A stretch of 64,000 nt of DNA from Cohnella candidum (GCF_003713065.1 NZ_CP033433.1:1771001-1835000), one strand, 5' to 3'. Shown: positions 9,185 to 18,372, counted from the stretch's first letter. A program made the numbers and translations. Notes: generated by a model from the letters alone, not told the origin.

Positions 9185-9215
9185 ACGGCATCCGGCCGAG
9201 TTGACCGAATGCCGT
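9185..9215 (-). terminator. probable rho-independent terminator of the SGNH hydrolase gene
   Basis: Read on the reverse strand, a stem of ACGGCAT pairing with ATGCCGT is followed by TTTGTTT. It lies just after the stop of the SGNH gene at 9220. Confidence 0.55.
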
Positions 9216-9219
9216 TCCT

Positions 9220-9876
9220 TTACCCGCGGTTCCAGTCGAAGCCGATCGCCCCGAGAAACGTCCGGGCCAGGATCATATGACCCGCCGTGCCGGGATGGAC
9301 GCGGTCCCAAGCCAGGGTGGCGGCGTACAGATGCGTCAGCACCCGGTCGAAAGCCGCCTGCGTGTCGACGAACAACGTGCCGTATTCCTCCGCAAGCTTA
9401 CGGACGATGGCGCCGTACTCCTCCATGCGCTTGCGCATGGCGTCCGATGGGTTGGGTTCGAGGTAGAACGGAGTCATGAGAACGAGCCCCTTGACCTGCG
9501 GGAGCGTCCGTTCCACCAAACGGCGGTAGGTCGCCTCATACTCGTCCGGCAGCACATGCCATTCACGGATGAACGGCGTATCGAATTGGCGCCATACGTC
9601 GTTGGTTCCGATCATGATCGACAGCCAGTCCGGCTTTCTTTGCTCCACGTCGGTTTCCCAACGCTGTTCCAGGTCTCTGACCGTGTTCCCGCTCGTGCCC
9701 ATGTTCACGACCCGGATGCCGAGCTCGGGATACGAAGCCTGAAGGAAAGCGTCCACGAGCGAGACGTATCCTTTGCCAAGCGCTTGGAACAGCCCCTCGC
9801 CGTCCGGACGCTGACGTTCCGCGTCAGTGATCGAGTCCCCGATGAAAAGCAGTTTTTCCCCATTTTGAAGCTTCAT
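9220..9876 (-). CDS. SGNH/GDSL-family hydrolase (esterase/lipase fold)
   Basis: A 218-aa SGNH hydrolase without signal peptide, so probably cytoplasmic. Block I is FIGDSITD (nucleophile Ser in GDS), block III GTND holds the oxyanion Asn, and block V DRVHPG supplies the Asp and His. GGGAGAG precedes ATG 9876. Related proteins deacetylate sugars or act on small esters; the substrate is not predicted. Confidence 0.88.
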   Translation of the reverse strand: MKLQNGEKLLFIGDSITDAERQRPDGEGLFQALGKGYVSLVDAFLQASYPELGIRVVNMGTSGNTVRDLEQRWETDVEQRKPDWLSIMIGTNDVWRQFDTPFIREWHVLPDEYEATYRRLVERTLPQVKGLVLMTPFYLEPNPSDAMRKRMEEYGAIVRKLAEEYGTLFVDTQAAFDRVLTHLYAATLAWDRVHPGTAGHMILARTFLGAIGFDWNRG

Positions 9877-9921
9877 TGGTCTGTACTCTCCCTAAGGCGA
9901 ACGATCGGCTTCGCCATCCGT

Positions 9922-11277
9922 TTATAGAGTGCGCGGAAAATGGATCGAGATCGTCGTGCCGCTGCTCGGCTTGCTGAACACGTCCACGCTGCCTTCGTGC
10001 AGGTCGATGATCCGCTTGGCGATGGACAACCCCAAGCCGCTGCCGCCGGTTAATCGATGCCGCGCGGAATCGACCCGGTAGAATCGCTCGAACAAATACG
10101 GGATTTCCCCTTCCGGGATGCCGATCCCGTAGTCGGTCACTTCCAGCTTTACGCCGGTCTTGTCCTGCCGAACGCGCACGTCGATCGGCTCTTTGCTGTA
10201 CTTGATCGCATTGTCGATCAGGATCAGCAGCAGCTGGCGGATTTTATCCTTGTCCCCTCGCATCGGGACCGACTGGTTCGACGAATGCACGCGGATATCC
10301 CGGGCGAACGTCGTGCCCAGCATTTCCGCCAGCTCCTTCACCACGCTCGTCACGTTGAACCGGGACACGCTCACCCAATCGTCCTGCTCCGCTTCCGCCA
10401 GCGTCAGCATCGATCTCGTCAGCTTTTGCAGCCGTTCGGTTTCCTTGCCGATCGCTTCGATCGCCTCGTCGCGCACGGCTTCGTTGTCGCGTCCCCATCT
10501 CTTCAGCATGTCGGCATAGCTGCCGATGACGGTGAGCGGGGTTTTCAGCTCATGCGAAGCGTCGGCCACGAACTGCTTCTGATGCTCGATCGTCCGGTCC
10601 AGCCGGTCGATCATTTCGTTGAACGCCCGGACGAGCTGCTGGAGCTCGACGGATTCTTCCCGTCCGTTCAGCTTCACGCGATGCAGCTTCCCGCTTCGGT
10701 CGATCTCGCGCATCGTTTGCACCATTTGGGAAATCGGGCCCGTCATGCGTGACGTGAACCAGTATGTACCGAATATCGCGACGACGATCGCTCCGGCGCT
10801 GGTGGCGGCAAGAACGCTGACGAGAATCTGGATGTAGCTGTCCAGCACGGTCAGCCTGCGCGCGCCTTCCACGGCGCCCACCAACGTTCCGTCCTCGTAT
10901 AAGGGAACGGTCAAGAAAATGATCCGCTGCCCGTTCACCTGCAAGGATTCGGACTTCAGCGCGGACGGATTGCCGAGCGGGAGATTGAGCAGCTCTTTAT
11001 CAATGCCGACTTTATTGACGACGCCTTTGTCTTTCAGCACGATCCGGAGCATTTCGTTGGCGTTGTACATGTCCGTGAGCAGCTTCGGATCGTCGTATCG
11101 CGACATCCCTTGCTTGCGCAGCGCCTCCACGACCAGATCGGCCTTGTTGGCGAGCAGTTGGAGCTCCCCGCGCGTCGTCACCCGAATGACGAAAAAGTAG
11201 ACGAATATATTATACAGGATCAGGATGAAGATGAGCCAGAATACGGTAAAGAGAGTAAACCGGGCTCTCAGCGTCAT
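9922..11277 (-). CDS. sensor histidine kinase (HAMP-HisKA-HATPase)
   Basis: Membrane sensor kinase of 451 aa. It has an N-terminal helix (about 8-30), an extracytoplasmic region of about 125 residues, a second helix (about 155-175), a HAMP linker, the H-box FVADASHELKTPL (phospho-accepting His) and a HATPase domain with N, G1 (YGIGIPEGE) and G2 (GGSGLGLSIAKR) boxes. The start overlaps the stop of the response regulator by 4 bp. The architecture is of the ArlS/YkoH type; the signal is unknown. Confidence 0.92.
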   Translation of the reverse strand: MTLRARFTLFTVFWLIFILILYNIFVYFFVIRVTTRGELQLLANKADLVVEALRKQGMSRYDDPKLLTDMYNANEMLRIVLKDKGVVNKVGIDKELLNLPLGNPSALKSESLQVNGQRIIFLTVPLYEDGTLVGAVEGARRLTVLDSYIQILVSVLAATSAGAIVVAIFGTYWFTSRMTGPISQMVQTMREIDRSGKLHRVKLNGREESVELQQLVRAFNEMIDRLDRTIEHQKQFVADASHELKTPLTVIGSYADMLKRWGRDNEAVRDEAIEAIGKETERLQKLTRSMLTLAEAEQDDWVSVSRFNVTSVVKELAEMLGTTFARDIRVHSSNQSVPMRGDKDKIRQLLLILIDNAIKYSKEPIDVRVRQDKTGVKLEVTDYGIGIPEGEIPYLFERFYRVDSARHRLTGGSGLGLSIAKRIIDLHEGSVDVFSKPSSGTTISIHFPRTL

Positions 11278-11975
11278 GCGTCCGGCTCCTTCAGCATATA
11301 GCCGACACCGCGGACGGTGTGGAGAAGCTTATGTCGGTAGCCTTTATCCATCTTCTGCCGCAAGTAGCGGATATAGACATCGACGACGTTCGTATCGCCG
11401 ATGTACTCGTAGCCCCAGACGTCGGACAAGATTTCGTCGCGCGTTTTCTCTTCGTTTTTGTGCCGGGCCAAATAAAGCAGCAGCTCGAATTCCCGCGGCG
11501 TCAAGTCGATGGAATGGTCTTTGCGGTACACCTTGCGGCTGATGAGCTCGATCGTCAAATCCCCGATTTTCAGCGAGTCCTCGCTCTCCCCTTCGCGGGA
11601 AGCCTTGAAAATACGCAAAATGTTCCGCACCCTCGCGAGCAGTTCTTCCATGGCGAACGGCTTCGTGATGTAGTCGTTGGCCCCGTGCTCAAAGCCGCTG
11701 ACTTTGTCGGGAACCGTGTCCCGAGCCGTCAGCAAGATGACGGGGACGGTGGAATTACCCTGGCGAAGGCGGCGCAGCACCTCGATGCCGTTCAGCTCGG
11801 GCAGCATGACGTCCAGCAGGATGAGGTGCCAGTCGCCGGATTGGGCCATTTCGAGACCCGTCCTTCCGTCCGCGGCGCGCCCCACCTCGTATCCCTCGTG
11901 CTCCAATTCAAGCTGCAGGATCCTTGCGATTCCGTCCTCGTCTTCGATGATCAGGATGTTCTCTTTGTCTTTCAC
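11274..11975 (-). CDS. OmpR/PhoB-family response regulator
   Basis: A 233-aa DNA-binding response regulator. The receiver domain shows the acidic pair (EDED), the phospho-accepting Asp in LLLDVMLPELNG, the Thr of LLTARD and the Lys of YITKPF. The C-terminal winged helix carries LTPREFELLLYLARHKNE and VDVYIRYLRQKMD. GTG 11975 has AAGGAGGGG upstream. It is translationally coupled to the histidine kinase that follows and lies 13 bp after the chromate transporter gene. Confidence 0.93.
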   Translation of the reverse strand: MKDKENILIIEDEDGIARILQLELEHEGYEVGRAADGRTGLEMAQSGDWHLILLDVMLPELNGIEVLRRLRQGNSTVPVILLTARDTVPDKVSGFEHGANDYITKPFAMEELLARVRNILRIFKASREGESEDSLKIGDLTIELISRKVYRKDHSIDLTPREFELLLYLARHKNEEKTRDEILSDVWGYEYIGDTNVVDVYIRYLRQKMDKGYRHKLLHTVRGVGYMLKEPDA

Positions 11976-11988
11976 GGGGTACCCCTCC

Positions 11989-13251
11989 TTATGTCATAGA
12001 CTCGATGATCCATCCGGCCGCCGCGCAGGCGGCCACGATGAGCAAAGGCGGTATCTTCTTGTAAAATAATATGGCGAAAGCGGCGCCTGCGACGGCGATA
12101 TCGGCCGGATGATGCACCGCGGACGTCCACACCGGATCGTATAACGCAGCGCCCAGAAGCCCGACGACCGACGCGTTGACCCCGGCCAGCACCGCACGTG
12201 CCGACCGGTTGTTCCGCAAACGTTCCCAATAAGGCATGACGCCCGCCACAAGCAGGAACGAAGGCAGGAACACGGACGCCAGCATCGCCGCGGCGCGGAC
12301 GATGCCCGTGAAGCCTTGGGACGACGCTGCGCCCACGAACGCGGCGAACGTGAACAGCGGGCCCGGGACGGCCTGGGCCGCGCCGTATCCCGCCATGAAC
12401 TGGCGTTCGTCCAGCAAGCCCGCTTTGACCGATTCGTGCTCCAGCATCGGAAGCACGACGTGTCCGCCGCCGAAGACGAGCGATCCGGCCCGGTAGCCGA
12501 TGTCGGCGATTCGGGTTAGCGGCGTTTGCGTCATCTGCGCCAGCCAAGGCAGCAAGAACAGCAGCAAGCCGAACAGCGACAGAAAAGCGACCGGAGCGAA
12601 CCGGAACTTGCGGCTGACCGGAACGGTCGACGGTTCAGCCTGATCTTGAAGCTGCCGCTGCCGATCTCCGGGAACCTGGCTCCGCAGCAACAGCCATCCG
12701 GCGACCCCGCACAGCGCGAGCGGCACGAGTTGGCCGGCCGTACCCGGAAACGCCAGGACTGCCGCTGCCGTGATGAGAGCCATACAGGCACGAGCCAAAT
12801 CGGGAATCAGCGTCCGCCCCATGCTCCAAACGGCCTGCGCGACCACGGCGACGGCGGCCAGCTGGAGCCCATGGATCAAGCCGGAAGCGGACTCGTTCAC
12901 CGCAGCGAAACCGTATGCGAACAAAACCATCAAAACCGCCGAAGGAAGCGTGAATCCGGCCCACGCGGCTAACGCACCCGGTATTCCCGCCCGGCGCATG
13001 GCGATCGCCATGCCGAGCTGGCTGCTCGCCGGGCCGGGCAGGAACTGGCACATGGCGGTCAAGTCGGCGAAGGCCGACTCGTCCAGCCAGCGCTTGCGGC
13101 GCACGTAGGTTTCCCGAAAATAGCCGATATGCGCGACGGGTCCTCCGAACGAGGTGAGTCCCAGCTTCAGGGCGGTCAGCCCCGTCTCGATCCAGCCGCC
13201 CGTTCGGACGGGCGCCGCCGCTTGGCTCGCGATTTCGCTCTCTTGTCTCAT
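11989..13251 (-). CDS. chromate transporter, two-domain ChrA family
   Basis: Long-chain CHR transporter of 420 aa with two homologous halves. The first carries TSFGGPVAHIGYFRE and CQFLPGPASSQLG; the second LVFGGGHVVLPMLEHE and AQAVPGPLFTFAAF. Both paired motifs are diagnostic. The start ATG 13251 overlaps the stop of the kinase gene (ATGA); the frame is open to 13413 but that extension lies inside the kinase gene. ChrA pumps export chromate, though many bacterial members have untested substrates. Confidence 0.92.
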   Translation of the reverse strand: MRQESEIASQAAAPVRTGGWIETGLTALKLGLTSFGGPVAHIGYFRETYVRRKRWLDESAFADLTAMCQFLPGPASSQLGMAIAMRRAGIPGALAAWAGFTLPSAVLMVLFAYGFAAVNESASGLIHGLQLAAVAVVAQAVWSMGRTLIPDLARACMALITAAAVLAFPGTAGQLVPLALCGVAGWLLLRSQVPGDRQRQLQDQAEPSTVPVSRKFRFAPVAFLSLFGLLLFLLPWLAQMTQTPLTRIADIGYRAGSLVFGGGHVVLPMLEHESVKAGLLDERQFMAGYGAAQAVPGPLFTFAAFVGAASSQGFTGIVRAAAMLASVFLPSFLLVAGVMPYWERLRNNRSARAVLAGVNASVVGLLGAALYDPVWTSAVHHPADIAVAGAAFAILFYKKIPPLLIVAACAAAGWIIESMT

Positions 13252-14897
13252 GTCCCCATTGTAGCACGTTTCGCGAAGGTCTGAAAAACGCGCTCGCTTC
13301 CTTGCCTTCCCATAACCTCCTCCGCCCATGTTTGAAACGCACGGCCGCTTGTCTCCAAACCGGCTTTGCCTGCCGGATACCCTTCGCCCGTCCAGACGGT
13401 TCGGGAAACGCATTCCCCCGGCACCCGGTGAAGCTTAGAGATCGGGGGCGTCGGAAAACATGCGAGCCACTCGGAGCGTTCCGGAAAGGAATGATCCCGA
13501 TTGGCGATCCATCCGCTCAGGATGCCGTTTCGCGCCGCCCGCTCCCGGATCGCTTCCGCTGCAGCTTGCCTGCGTGGCGTCCATTTGGCGGGATGGCTGT
13601 CCGCCACCCACCACAGCGATTGGATACCGGACCGCTCGAGCCATTCCGCCGTGCCGCCCTGCTCCCAGCGGCTCGATACGTCCAGCAGGACAAGCGGCAC
13701 GCCGAGCCTGCGAAGCCATTCGCCGAAGGCGGGGTCCGGCTGCAAGGGACTTACCCCTTGAGGATTCGCCGGGTATAGGCTCGCCTTCGCTTCTCTCCAG
13801 GCGGGTAAGGCCGGCCCCCTGCCGGAAGGATCGGCGAACGCCGCATGACGGGGCATTCGGCGCGCGCCGTCCAGCAGGGCGTGCAGTTCCGGCTCTCCGG
13901 CCGGGAATTCGACGACGGCGTGGGCGATTCCGCGGGAGGACAAGAAGGCGGACAAACCCAGCGTGGAGAAGGTGGCGCCTGCGCCGGGATACGCCGACAG
14001 GACGGCCGCTATCGTCACGCCATCGTGCGCTGCTTCCGTAGGTTTCGGCGTATGTACCCAATCCGCTTCGCAGCGGTTCCATCCCTCCTCGAGCTCCCGA
14101 ATGCGCCGCTTCAATGTCTCCGCGTTCTGCGGACGCATACCGGGGTTGTCCGAGAGCAGCTCATCCAGCAAATCAAGGAAGCCGGCCGGCACCTCCGGCT
14201 GGAGCTCGCTCCGCAGTGAGCCGGTCCTCTGATAGGCTGAACGGCCTCCGGATAATAGGTAATAAGCGAGCGCACCCCAGCCGTATAAGTCCGAACGGGC
14301 GTCGGTTTGCAGGCCGCGAAGCTGCTCCGGCGCGGCGAACGCGGGGGTGCCCAGCCGCTCCGTATCTGCTGCGGCTTCCGGCCGGTACGCCCGCGCGATG
14401 CCGAAATCGACCAACACTGCCCGGTCGAGGGAATCGATCAGCACGTTGGAAGGCTTCAAATCGCGGAATACGATCGGCGGCTGCCTGCCATGCAAATAGC
14501 AGAGCAAACCGCACAACTGCTCCAAGTAACGGAGTACTCTGGCGTAAGGAAGCCTGCCGCCGCTCCGGGCAAAGACGTCGCCAAGCGTGTCCCCGGGCAC
14601 GTACTCCATGACGAGTACAGCCCACCCGCTTTCGTCCGGCGGAAAGTAATCCACGATGTCCGGCAGATTCGGATGCTGCAGGTCGGCCAGAATTCGGGCT
14701 TCCCGGATGAAAGCCTCACTCTCTGAGGTCAGGGTGCACGTCAGCTTGAGCGCCCTCAGCTTGCCGTTCAAGCGAAGATCTTCGGCCAAATATACGCTGC
14801 CCATGCCGCCCCGGCCGATCTGGCCGACGATTCTGTAGCGATCACCCCACACCAAGCCTGCAGCCAACGCCGGTATCGCCCTTCGCTGCGCTTCCAT
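13248..14897 (-). CDS. Hanks-type Ser/Thr protein kinase with ParA-like C-terminal domain
   Basis: A 549-aa protein. Residues about 20-275 form a protein kinase: glycine loop GRGGMGSV, Lys51 in ALKL, catalytic loop FRDLKPSN (Phe replaces the usual His of HRD), DFG in VDFGIAR and APE in AAPEQL. No transmembrane helix or PASTA repeats follow, unlike PrkC. Instead residues about 290-549 look like an alpha/beta P-loop domain beginning VLSAYPGAGATFS, in the position of a deviant Walker A motif but without a Lys. It is followed by LVLLDVSSRW as a Walker-B-like strand. Translationally coupled to the chromate transporter. Substrate unknown. Confidence 0.88.
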   Translation of the reverse strand: MEAQRRAIPALAAGLVWGDRYRIVGQIGRGGMGSVYLAEDLRLNGKLRALKLTCTLTSESEAFIREARILADLQHPNLPDIVDYFPPDESGWAVLVMEYVPGDTLGDVFARSGGRLPYARVLRYLEQLCGLLCYLHGRQPPIVFRDLKPSNVLIDSLDRAVLVDFGIARAYRPEAAADTERLGTPAFAAPEQLRGLQTDARSDLYGWGALAYYLLSGGRSAYQRTGSLRSELQPEVPAGFLDLLDELLSDNPGMRPQNAETLKRRIRELEEGWNRCEADWVHTPKPTEAAHDGVTIAAVLSAYPGAGATFSTLGLSAFLSSRGIAHAVVEFPAGEPELHALLDGARRMPRHAAFADPSGRGPALPAWREAKASLYPANPQGVSPLQPDPAFGEWLRRLGVPLVLLDVSSRWEQGGTAEWLERSGIQSLWWVADSHPAKWTPRRQAAAEAIRERAARNGILSGWIANRDHSFPERSEWLACFPTPPISKLHRVPGECVSRTVWTGEGYPAGKAGLETSGRAFQTWAEEVMGRQGSERVFQTFAKRATMGT

Positions 14898-14952
14898 CGC
14901 TTTCCCCTCCTTATTTTCACGCTATTCGGCCAGCTCACCATTGCCTGTAAAC

Positions 14953-15015
14953 GCAAAAATCCCGCCGCCGGCGGCCGGTACCCCTTGCGGGGAAAACCGG
15001 TGCCGGGAGCGGGAT
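14953..15015 (-). terminator. rho-independent terminator after the RlmM-like gene
   Basis: On the reverse strand ATCCCGC pairs with GCGGGAT around an inner CCGGT/ACCGG-type stem, followed by TTTTTGC. It separates the 15.1-24 kb leftward cluster from the kinase gene. Confidence 0.75.
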
Positions 15016-15056
15016 GCTTTCCCGATCCGATGTGCCATACTGTTGCCTAAAAGAAG

Positions 15057-16085
15057 TCAAGGCTTCCTGCGTACCCACATTGTAACTTCTTCGCGATTGT
15101 GAAACAACTGCTTGACCCTGCGGACGTCGAAATGCTCGGAATAGGCTTCCGTAAGCTCCCGGAGGGTCTGGAACGGCTTGCGGTACATCAGCTTGAGCGT
15201 GATGATCCCGGAGCCTCCCGCCGACAAGGCGGGCGACAAGGCGGAGACAAGCCGGCACGTCCGATGCGGATCCCAGCTCATGTCGCAGACGAGCAAATCG
15301 AACGTCCCCGGCGGAAACGACAATTCCGCCGCGTTCTTCTTGAGATGGTGAAGCCTTGGATGGCCCTTCAGCGAAGGATCCATTTCCGCCGGATCCACCG
15401 CCGTTACTTTCAGCCCCCGATCCAGCAGCACCGATGACCAGCCGCCGGGAGCCGCGCCCAGATCGAGCGCGTTATTGAACCGGTCGAGCGGCAGCCGAAA
15501 GGCTCGTTCCGCTTCCAGCAGCTTGAACGCAGCACGGGATAGCAAGCCTTCCTCCCGGCGAAAGCGAATCGCGCCGCCCGGCCAGTCCGACAGGTTGTTT
15601 CGGGGCTCCGAGCAGCCGAACAACAGCGTCTTGGGCGAAGCGTACAGCGACACGATCCAATCCGCGTCCTGCAGCACGGGCTCTCCGCCCGCTTCCCGGA
15701 CGACGCCCGCCGCGATATCCCGCGCTTCCGCCGACGTGAACGGAAACGGACTGTTAACGGCCTTGCGGACCTGTACGGCCACTTTCCGGCCGTTCACCTT
15801 GTCTGCCAGCGTGCGCGCATAAGCCACGATGGCATCTGCCGTACTTCCGGGATCGTCTGTTAACGGAACCTCGGCGTCGAGGGGAAACAGATGGCGAAGG
15901 AACACGGGCTCGTCGCGGCGGATTTCCTTCAGCCATTCCTCCGTATCCGATACGCCGGGCGAAAATCGGAACGTCTCGCCCGAAAGCCCGGACACGGAGG
16001 AGCCGGGAAAACGGCGGCGCAATTCTTCCATCGCATAGGGAGCGAATCCCGGATTTGCCGTTCCGATGAATGTAACAGACGTCAT
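15057..16085 (-). CDS. RlmM-like SAM-dependent methyltransferase (FtsJ fold)
   Basis: A 342-aa methyltransferase. The N-terminal part (TFIGTANPGFAPYAMEELRRRF) resembles THUMP-containing rRNA methyltransferases. The C-terminal FtsJ/RrmJ domain has the SAM motif ALDLGAAPGGWSSVLL and the DxxxD-type VCDMSWDP. This fits the RlmM (23S rRNA 2'-O-ribose at C2498) relatives of Gram-positives. The start ATG 16085 overlaps the stop of the ABC gene (ATGA); the open frame to 16358 lies within that gene. Confidence 0.8.
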   Translation of the reverse strand: MTSVTFIGTANPGFAPYAMEELRRRFPGSSVSGLSGETFRFSPGVSDTEEWLKEIRRDEPVFLRHLFPLDAEVPLTDDPGSTADAIVAYARTLADKVNGRKVAVQVRKAVNSPFPFTSAEARDIAAGVVREAGGEPVLQDADWIVSLYASPKTLLFGCSEPRNNLSDWPGGAIRFRREEGLLSRAAFKLLEAERAFRLPLDRFNNALDLGAAPGGWSSVLLDRGLKVTAVDPAEMDPSLKGHPRLHHLKKNAAELSFPPGTFDLLVCDMSWDPHRTCRLVSALSPALSAGGSGIITLKLMYRKPFQTLRELTEAYSEHFDVRRVKQLFHNREEVTMWVRRKP

Positions 16086-16855
16086 CGTCCACCTCCGACC
16101 CGAATCCACGGACGTCCTTCCGACCAGTCCACCTGCAGCGGCAGATCGTAAGCTTGCTGCAGCAGTTCCGGCGTGAGCACGTCCTCTTTCGGCCCTTGGG
16201 CGGCCATCCGGCCTTCGGCCATCAAAGCGACGTGAGTAAAGAAAGGGACGATTTCTTCGATATGATGCGTGACGTATAACATGGACAAATCCGGGGAAAC
16301 GAATCCGGACAACGTATCCAGAAACTTCTCGCGTTCGTACAGGTCCAGCCCCGCGCAAGGCTCGTCCAAGATGAGCAGCTCCGGCGACGCCATCATCGTG
16401 CGGGCGAGCAGCACTTTTTTGCGTTCACCCTGCGACAGCGTACCGAAAGGCTGGTTCGCCGTCCCGAGCAGGCCGGTCCGTTCCAGTTCCCGCAGCGAGC
16501 GTTCCTTGATTTCTTCGGGCACTTCCTGGTAAATCCGCAGGAAAGCGTAGGCCCCGCCCGCGACGATCTCCCAAACGGGATCGCGCAGCGTGAATTTCTC
16601 CATGAGCGAAGGGCTGATGTATCCGATTTTCTTGCGGACTTCGCGGACGTCTACCTGTCCGTACCGGTTGCCGAGCACATCCACGGTTCCCGTCGTTGGG
16701 AACAGATATCCCGTGATCATTTCCAGGACCGTCGTCTTCCCGCACCCGTTGCGTCCGAGCAGCGTCCACCGCTCTCCCGCTTTGACGTGCAAATCGACGC
16801 CCTTCAATATTTCTTTCTCCCCGCGGCGCAGGGTCAATGCGTTCAGTTCAATCAT
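16082..16855 (-). CDS. ABC transporter ATP-binding protein (YlmA-like)
   Basis: A 257-aa single ABC ATPase. Walker A is GRNGCGKTT, the signature motif LSQGERKKV, Walker B LLILDEP, and the H-loop VTHHIEEI. No permease gene is adjacent, which matches the orphan YlmA-type ATPases of Bacilli. The start overlaps the thioredoxin-like gene stop by 4 bp and its own stop overlaps the methyltransferase start by 4 bp. Confidence 0.88.
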   Translation of the reverse strand: MIELNALTLRRGEKEILKGVDLHVKAGERWTLLGRNGCGKTTVLEMITGYLFPTTGTVDVLGNRYGQVDVREVRKKIGYISPSLMEKFTLRDPVWEIVAGGAYAFLRIYQEVPEEIKERSLRELERTGLLGTANQPFGTLSQGERKKVLLARTMMASPELLILDEPCAGLDLYEREKFLDTLSGFVSPDLSMLYVTHHIEEIVPFFTHVALMAEGRMAAQGPKEDVLTPELLQQAYDLPLQVDWSEGRPWIRVGGGR

Positions 16856-17187
16856 GGCAGCTTGGTCCTCCCCTTCAAATCCGCCGCTCTCAATCGCTCC
16901 ACCAGCTCGGTAACCGACCCGAACCGGTAGCGTTTTTTGACGCCTCCGTCGGGCCGCTTGATGAGCAGGCACGGCACGCTTTCGATTCGGAACGTTTGCG
17001 CCAGGTCCGGCATTGCGTTCAAATTGGCCGCGGCTATCGGAAGCTCCGGCATCATCTCTATGACGACGTCCATCATCCGGCGGGCGGCTTTACATGTCCC
17101 GCATAGCGGCGTATGTACGAATACGGCGAGCGGTCCCGGAGCGGCGGTCCATTCCCGCCGCCATTCCGAAGGCTCCCATTCACGCAC
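16852..17187 (-). CDS. thioredoxin-like protein with CGTC active site
   Basis: A 111-aa thioredoxin-fold protein with VFVHTPLCGTCKAARRM, i.e. a CxxC redox site in the usual place, and the cis-Pro segment IESVPCLL. I chose GTG 17187, with GGAGGGGG upstream and an 8-bp overlap with the preceding gene. The longer frame to 17280 adds a Cys/Arg-rich extension lying in that gene. Cytoplasmic, with no signal peptide. Partner unknown. Confidence 0.82.
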   Translation of the reverse strand: MREWEPSEWRREWTAAPGPLAVFVHTPLCGTCKAARRMMDVVIEMMPELPIAAANLNAMPDLAQTFRIESVPCLLIKRPDGGVKKRYRFGSVTELVERLRAADLKGRTKLP

Positions 17188-17536
17188 CGCCGCCGCCCCC
17201 TCCCGCACGCAAAGCGGCTTCCCGAAGCACGCTCTCCGGCATCGGGCCGTCATGGATGGCGACGCCGGGCGGTTCGGCATCCCTCAGCAGCTTCACCATG
17301 TGCGCACGGCCCATGGGGCTGGAAGAATGCACGTAAACTTCTTTCGGATATTTCCCGCTGACGATGATCCCTTTCACGACCGCCGCGCCGTTGGGCTGCC
17401 CGTATCCAAGCTCATAGTCCAGCGAGAGGATGCCGACCTCGCTCTCCGCGAGCAGCAGCAAACATTCCTCCGCGGATCGTGCGAGGACAAAGCCCGGCGG
17501 GCAAGGACGCAAATCGTCCAAATAGACGTGGATCAT
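17180..17536 (-). CDS. cyclic-phosphate-processing receiver-domain-like protein
   Basis: A 118-aa protein that begins MIHVYLDDLRPCPPGF and continues GILSLDYELG. This is the pattern of the small receiver-like domain named for predicted cyclic-phosphate processing (LDDLRP acidic cluster and a SLDYDLG-type strand). It ends in a glycine run. ATG 17536 has GGGGAGG upstream and overlaps the endonuclease IV stop (ATGA). The role is a family prediction only, with no direct evidence here. Confidence 0.7.
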   Translation of the reverse strand: MIHVYLDDLRPCPPGFVLARSAEECLLLLAESEVGILSLDYELGYGQPNGAAVVKGIIVSGKYPKEVYVHSSSPMGRAHMVKLLRDAEPPGVAIHDGPMPESVLREAALRAGGGGGGA

Positions 17537-18372
17537 GTCGGTTCCTCCCCGTTCCATCTTTTCGCGAGCGCCAATTGTTCGCGGTGCGTTCCGCCCGTCT
17601 CCTCCGGCGTCTCCAACAGAAGAGGGACGCGGCGGATTTCCGGCGTGGACAGCATTTCGCGGAAGCCATCCTCCCCGATAAAGCCTTTGCCGAGAACGGC
17701 ATGCCGGTCCCTGCGGGAACCGGACTCATATTTGGAGTCGTTCAGATGAACCGCCTCGAGCGCATCCCAATAACCGAGAGACCTCGCCCTTTCCGCGAAA
17801 GCTTCCCATTTGCCCGGTTTCCATTCGCCGCTGGCGAAAAGATGGCACGTATCCAGGCAGAACCCGATCTTTCCGGGCTCCGCGCACAGGCTTCGGATTT
17901 GGACAAGCTCTTCCGGCGTCGTGCCGAATATGCCGTGGTCGCCTGCCTGGTTTTCGAGCAGGATTTTGGCGTCGCCCGTCCATGCGGAAGTGACGGCGTT
18001 CAGCCACTGGATGATATTCCGATACCCTTGCAACGGGTCGGTCCCTTTATAAACGCCAAAGTGCACGACAACGCCGATCGATCCGCACGTATTCGCGATG
18101 TCCAGATCATTCAGCGTGGACAACGCCATCGTCTCCGCCGCTTCACCTTCGGCCGCCGGATTGACCGGATATGGGCCGTGGGCGATCGAGGAAACGGCGT
18201 TCTCCCTGCACCATTCCGCGCAGGCGGCGGCGTCGCGCCGATCAAACGGCTTGACGTGCAGGCTGCGCGGGTTTTTCGGAAAATACTGAAAGGCGTTTCC
18301 GCCGATCGCGGCCGCCTGTACCGCCGCGCCGCGGTAGCCGTCCCTCGTGCTGACGTGAGAACCGATCCGCAT
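17533..18372 (-). CDS. nfo: deoxyribonuclease IV (AP endonuclease, EndoIV family)
   Basis: Zinc-dependent apurinic/apyrimidinic endonuclease of 279 aa that cleaves DNA 5' of abasic sites in base-excision repair. Metal-ligand motifs of the EndoIV TIM barrel are seen: GSHVS at the N-terminus, VVVHFG, LLENQAG (the Glu ligand), CLDTCHLFASG, HLNDSK and DRHAVLGKG, then LLLETPEE. It starts 3 bp after the fpg-like gene, which acts in the same pathway. Confidence 0.95.
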   Translation of the reverse strand: MRIGSHVSTRDGYRGAAVQAAAIGGNAFQYFPKNPRSLHVKPFDRRDAAACAEWCRENAVSSIAHGPYPVNPAAEGEAAETMALSTLNDLDIANTCGSIGVVVHFGVYKGTDPLQGYRNIIQWLNAVTSAWTGDAKILLENQAGDHGIFGTTPEELVQIRSLCAEPGKIGFCLDTCHLFASGEWKPGKWEAFAERARSLGYWDALEAVHLNDSKYESGSRRDRHAVLGKGFIGEDGFREMLSTPEIRRVPLLLETPEETGGTHREQLALAKRWNGEEPT

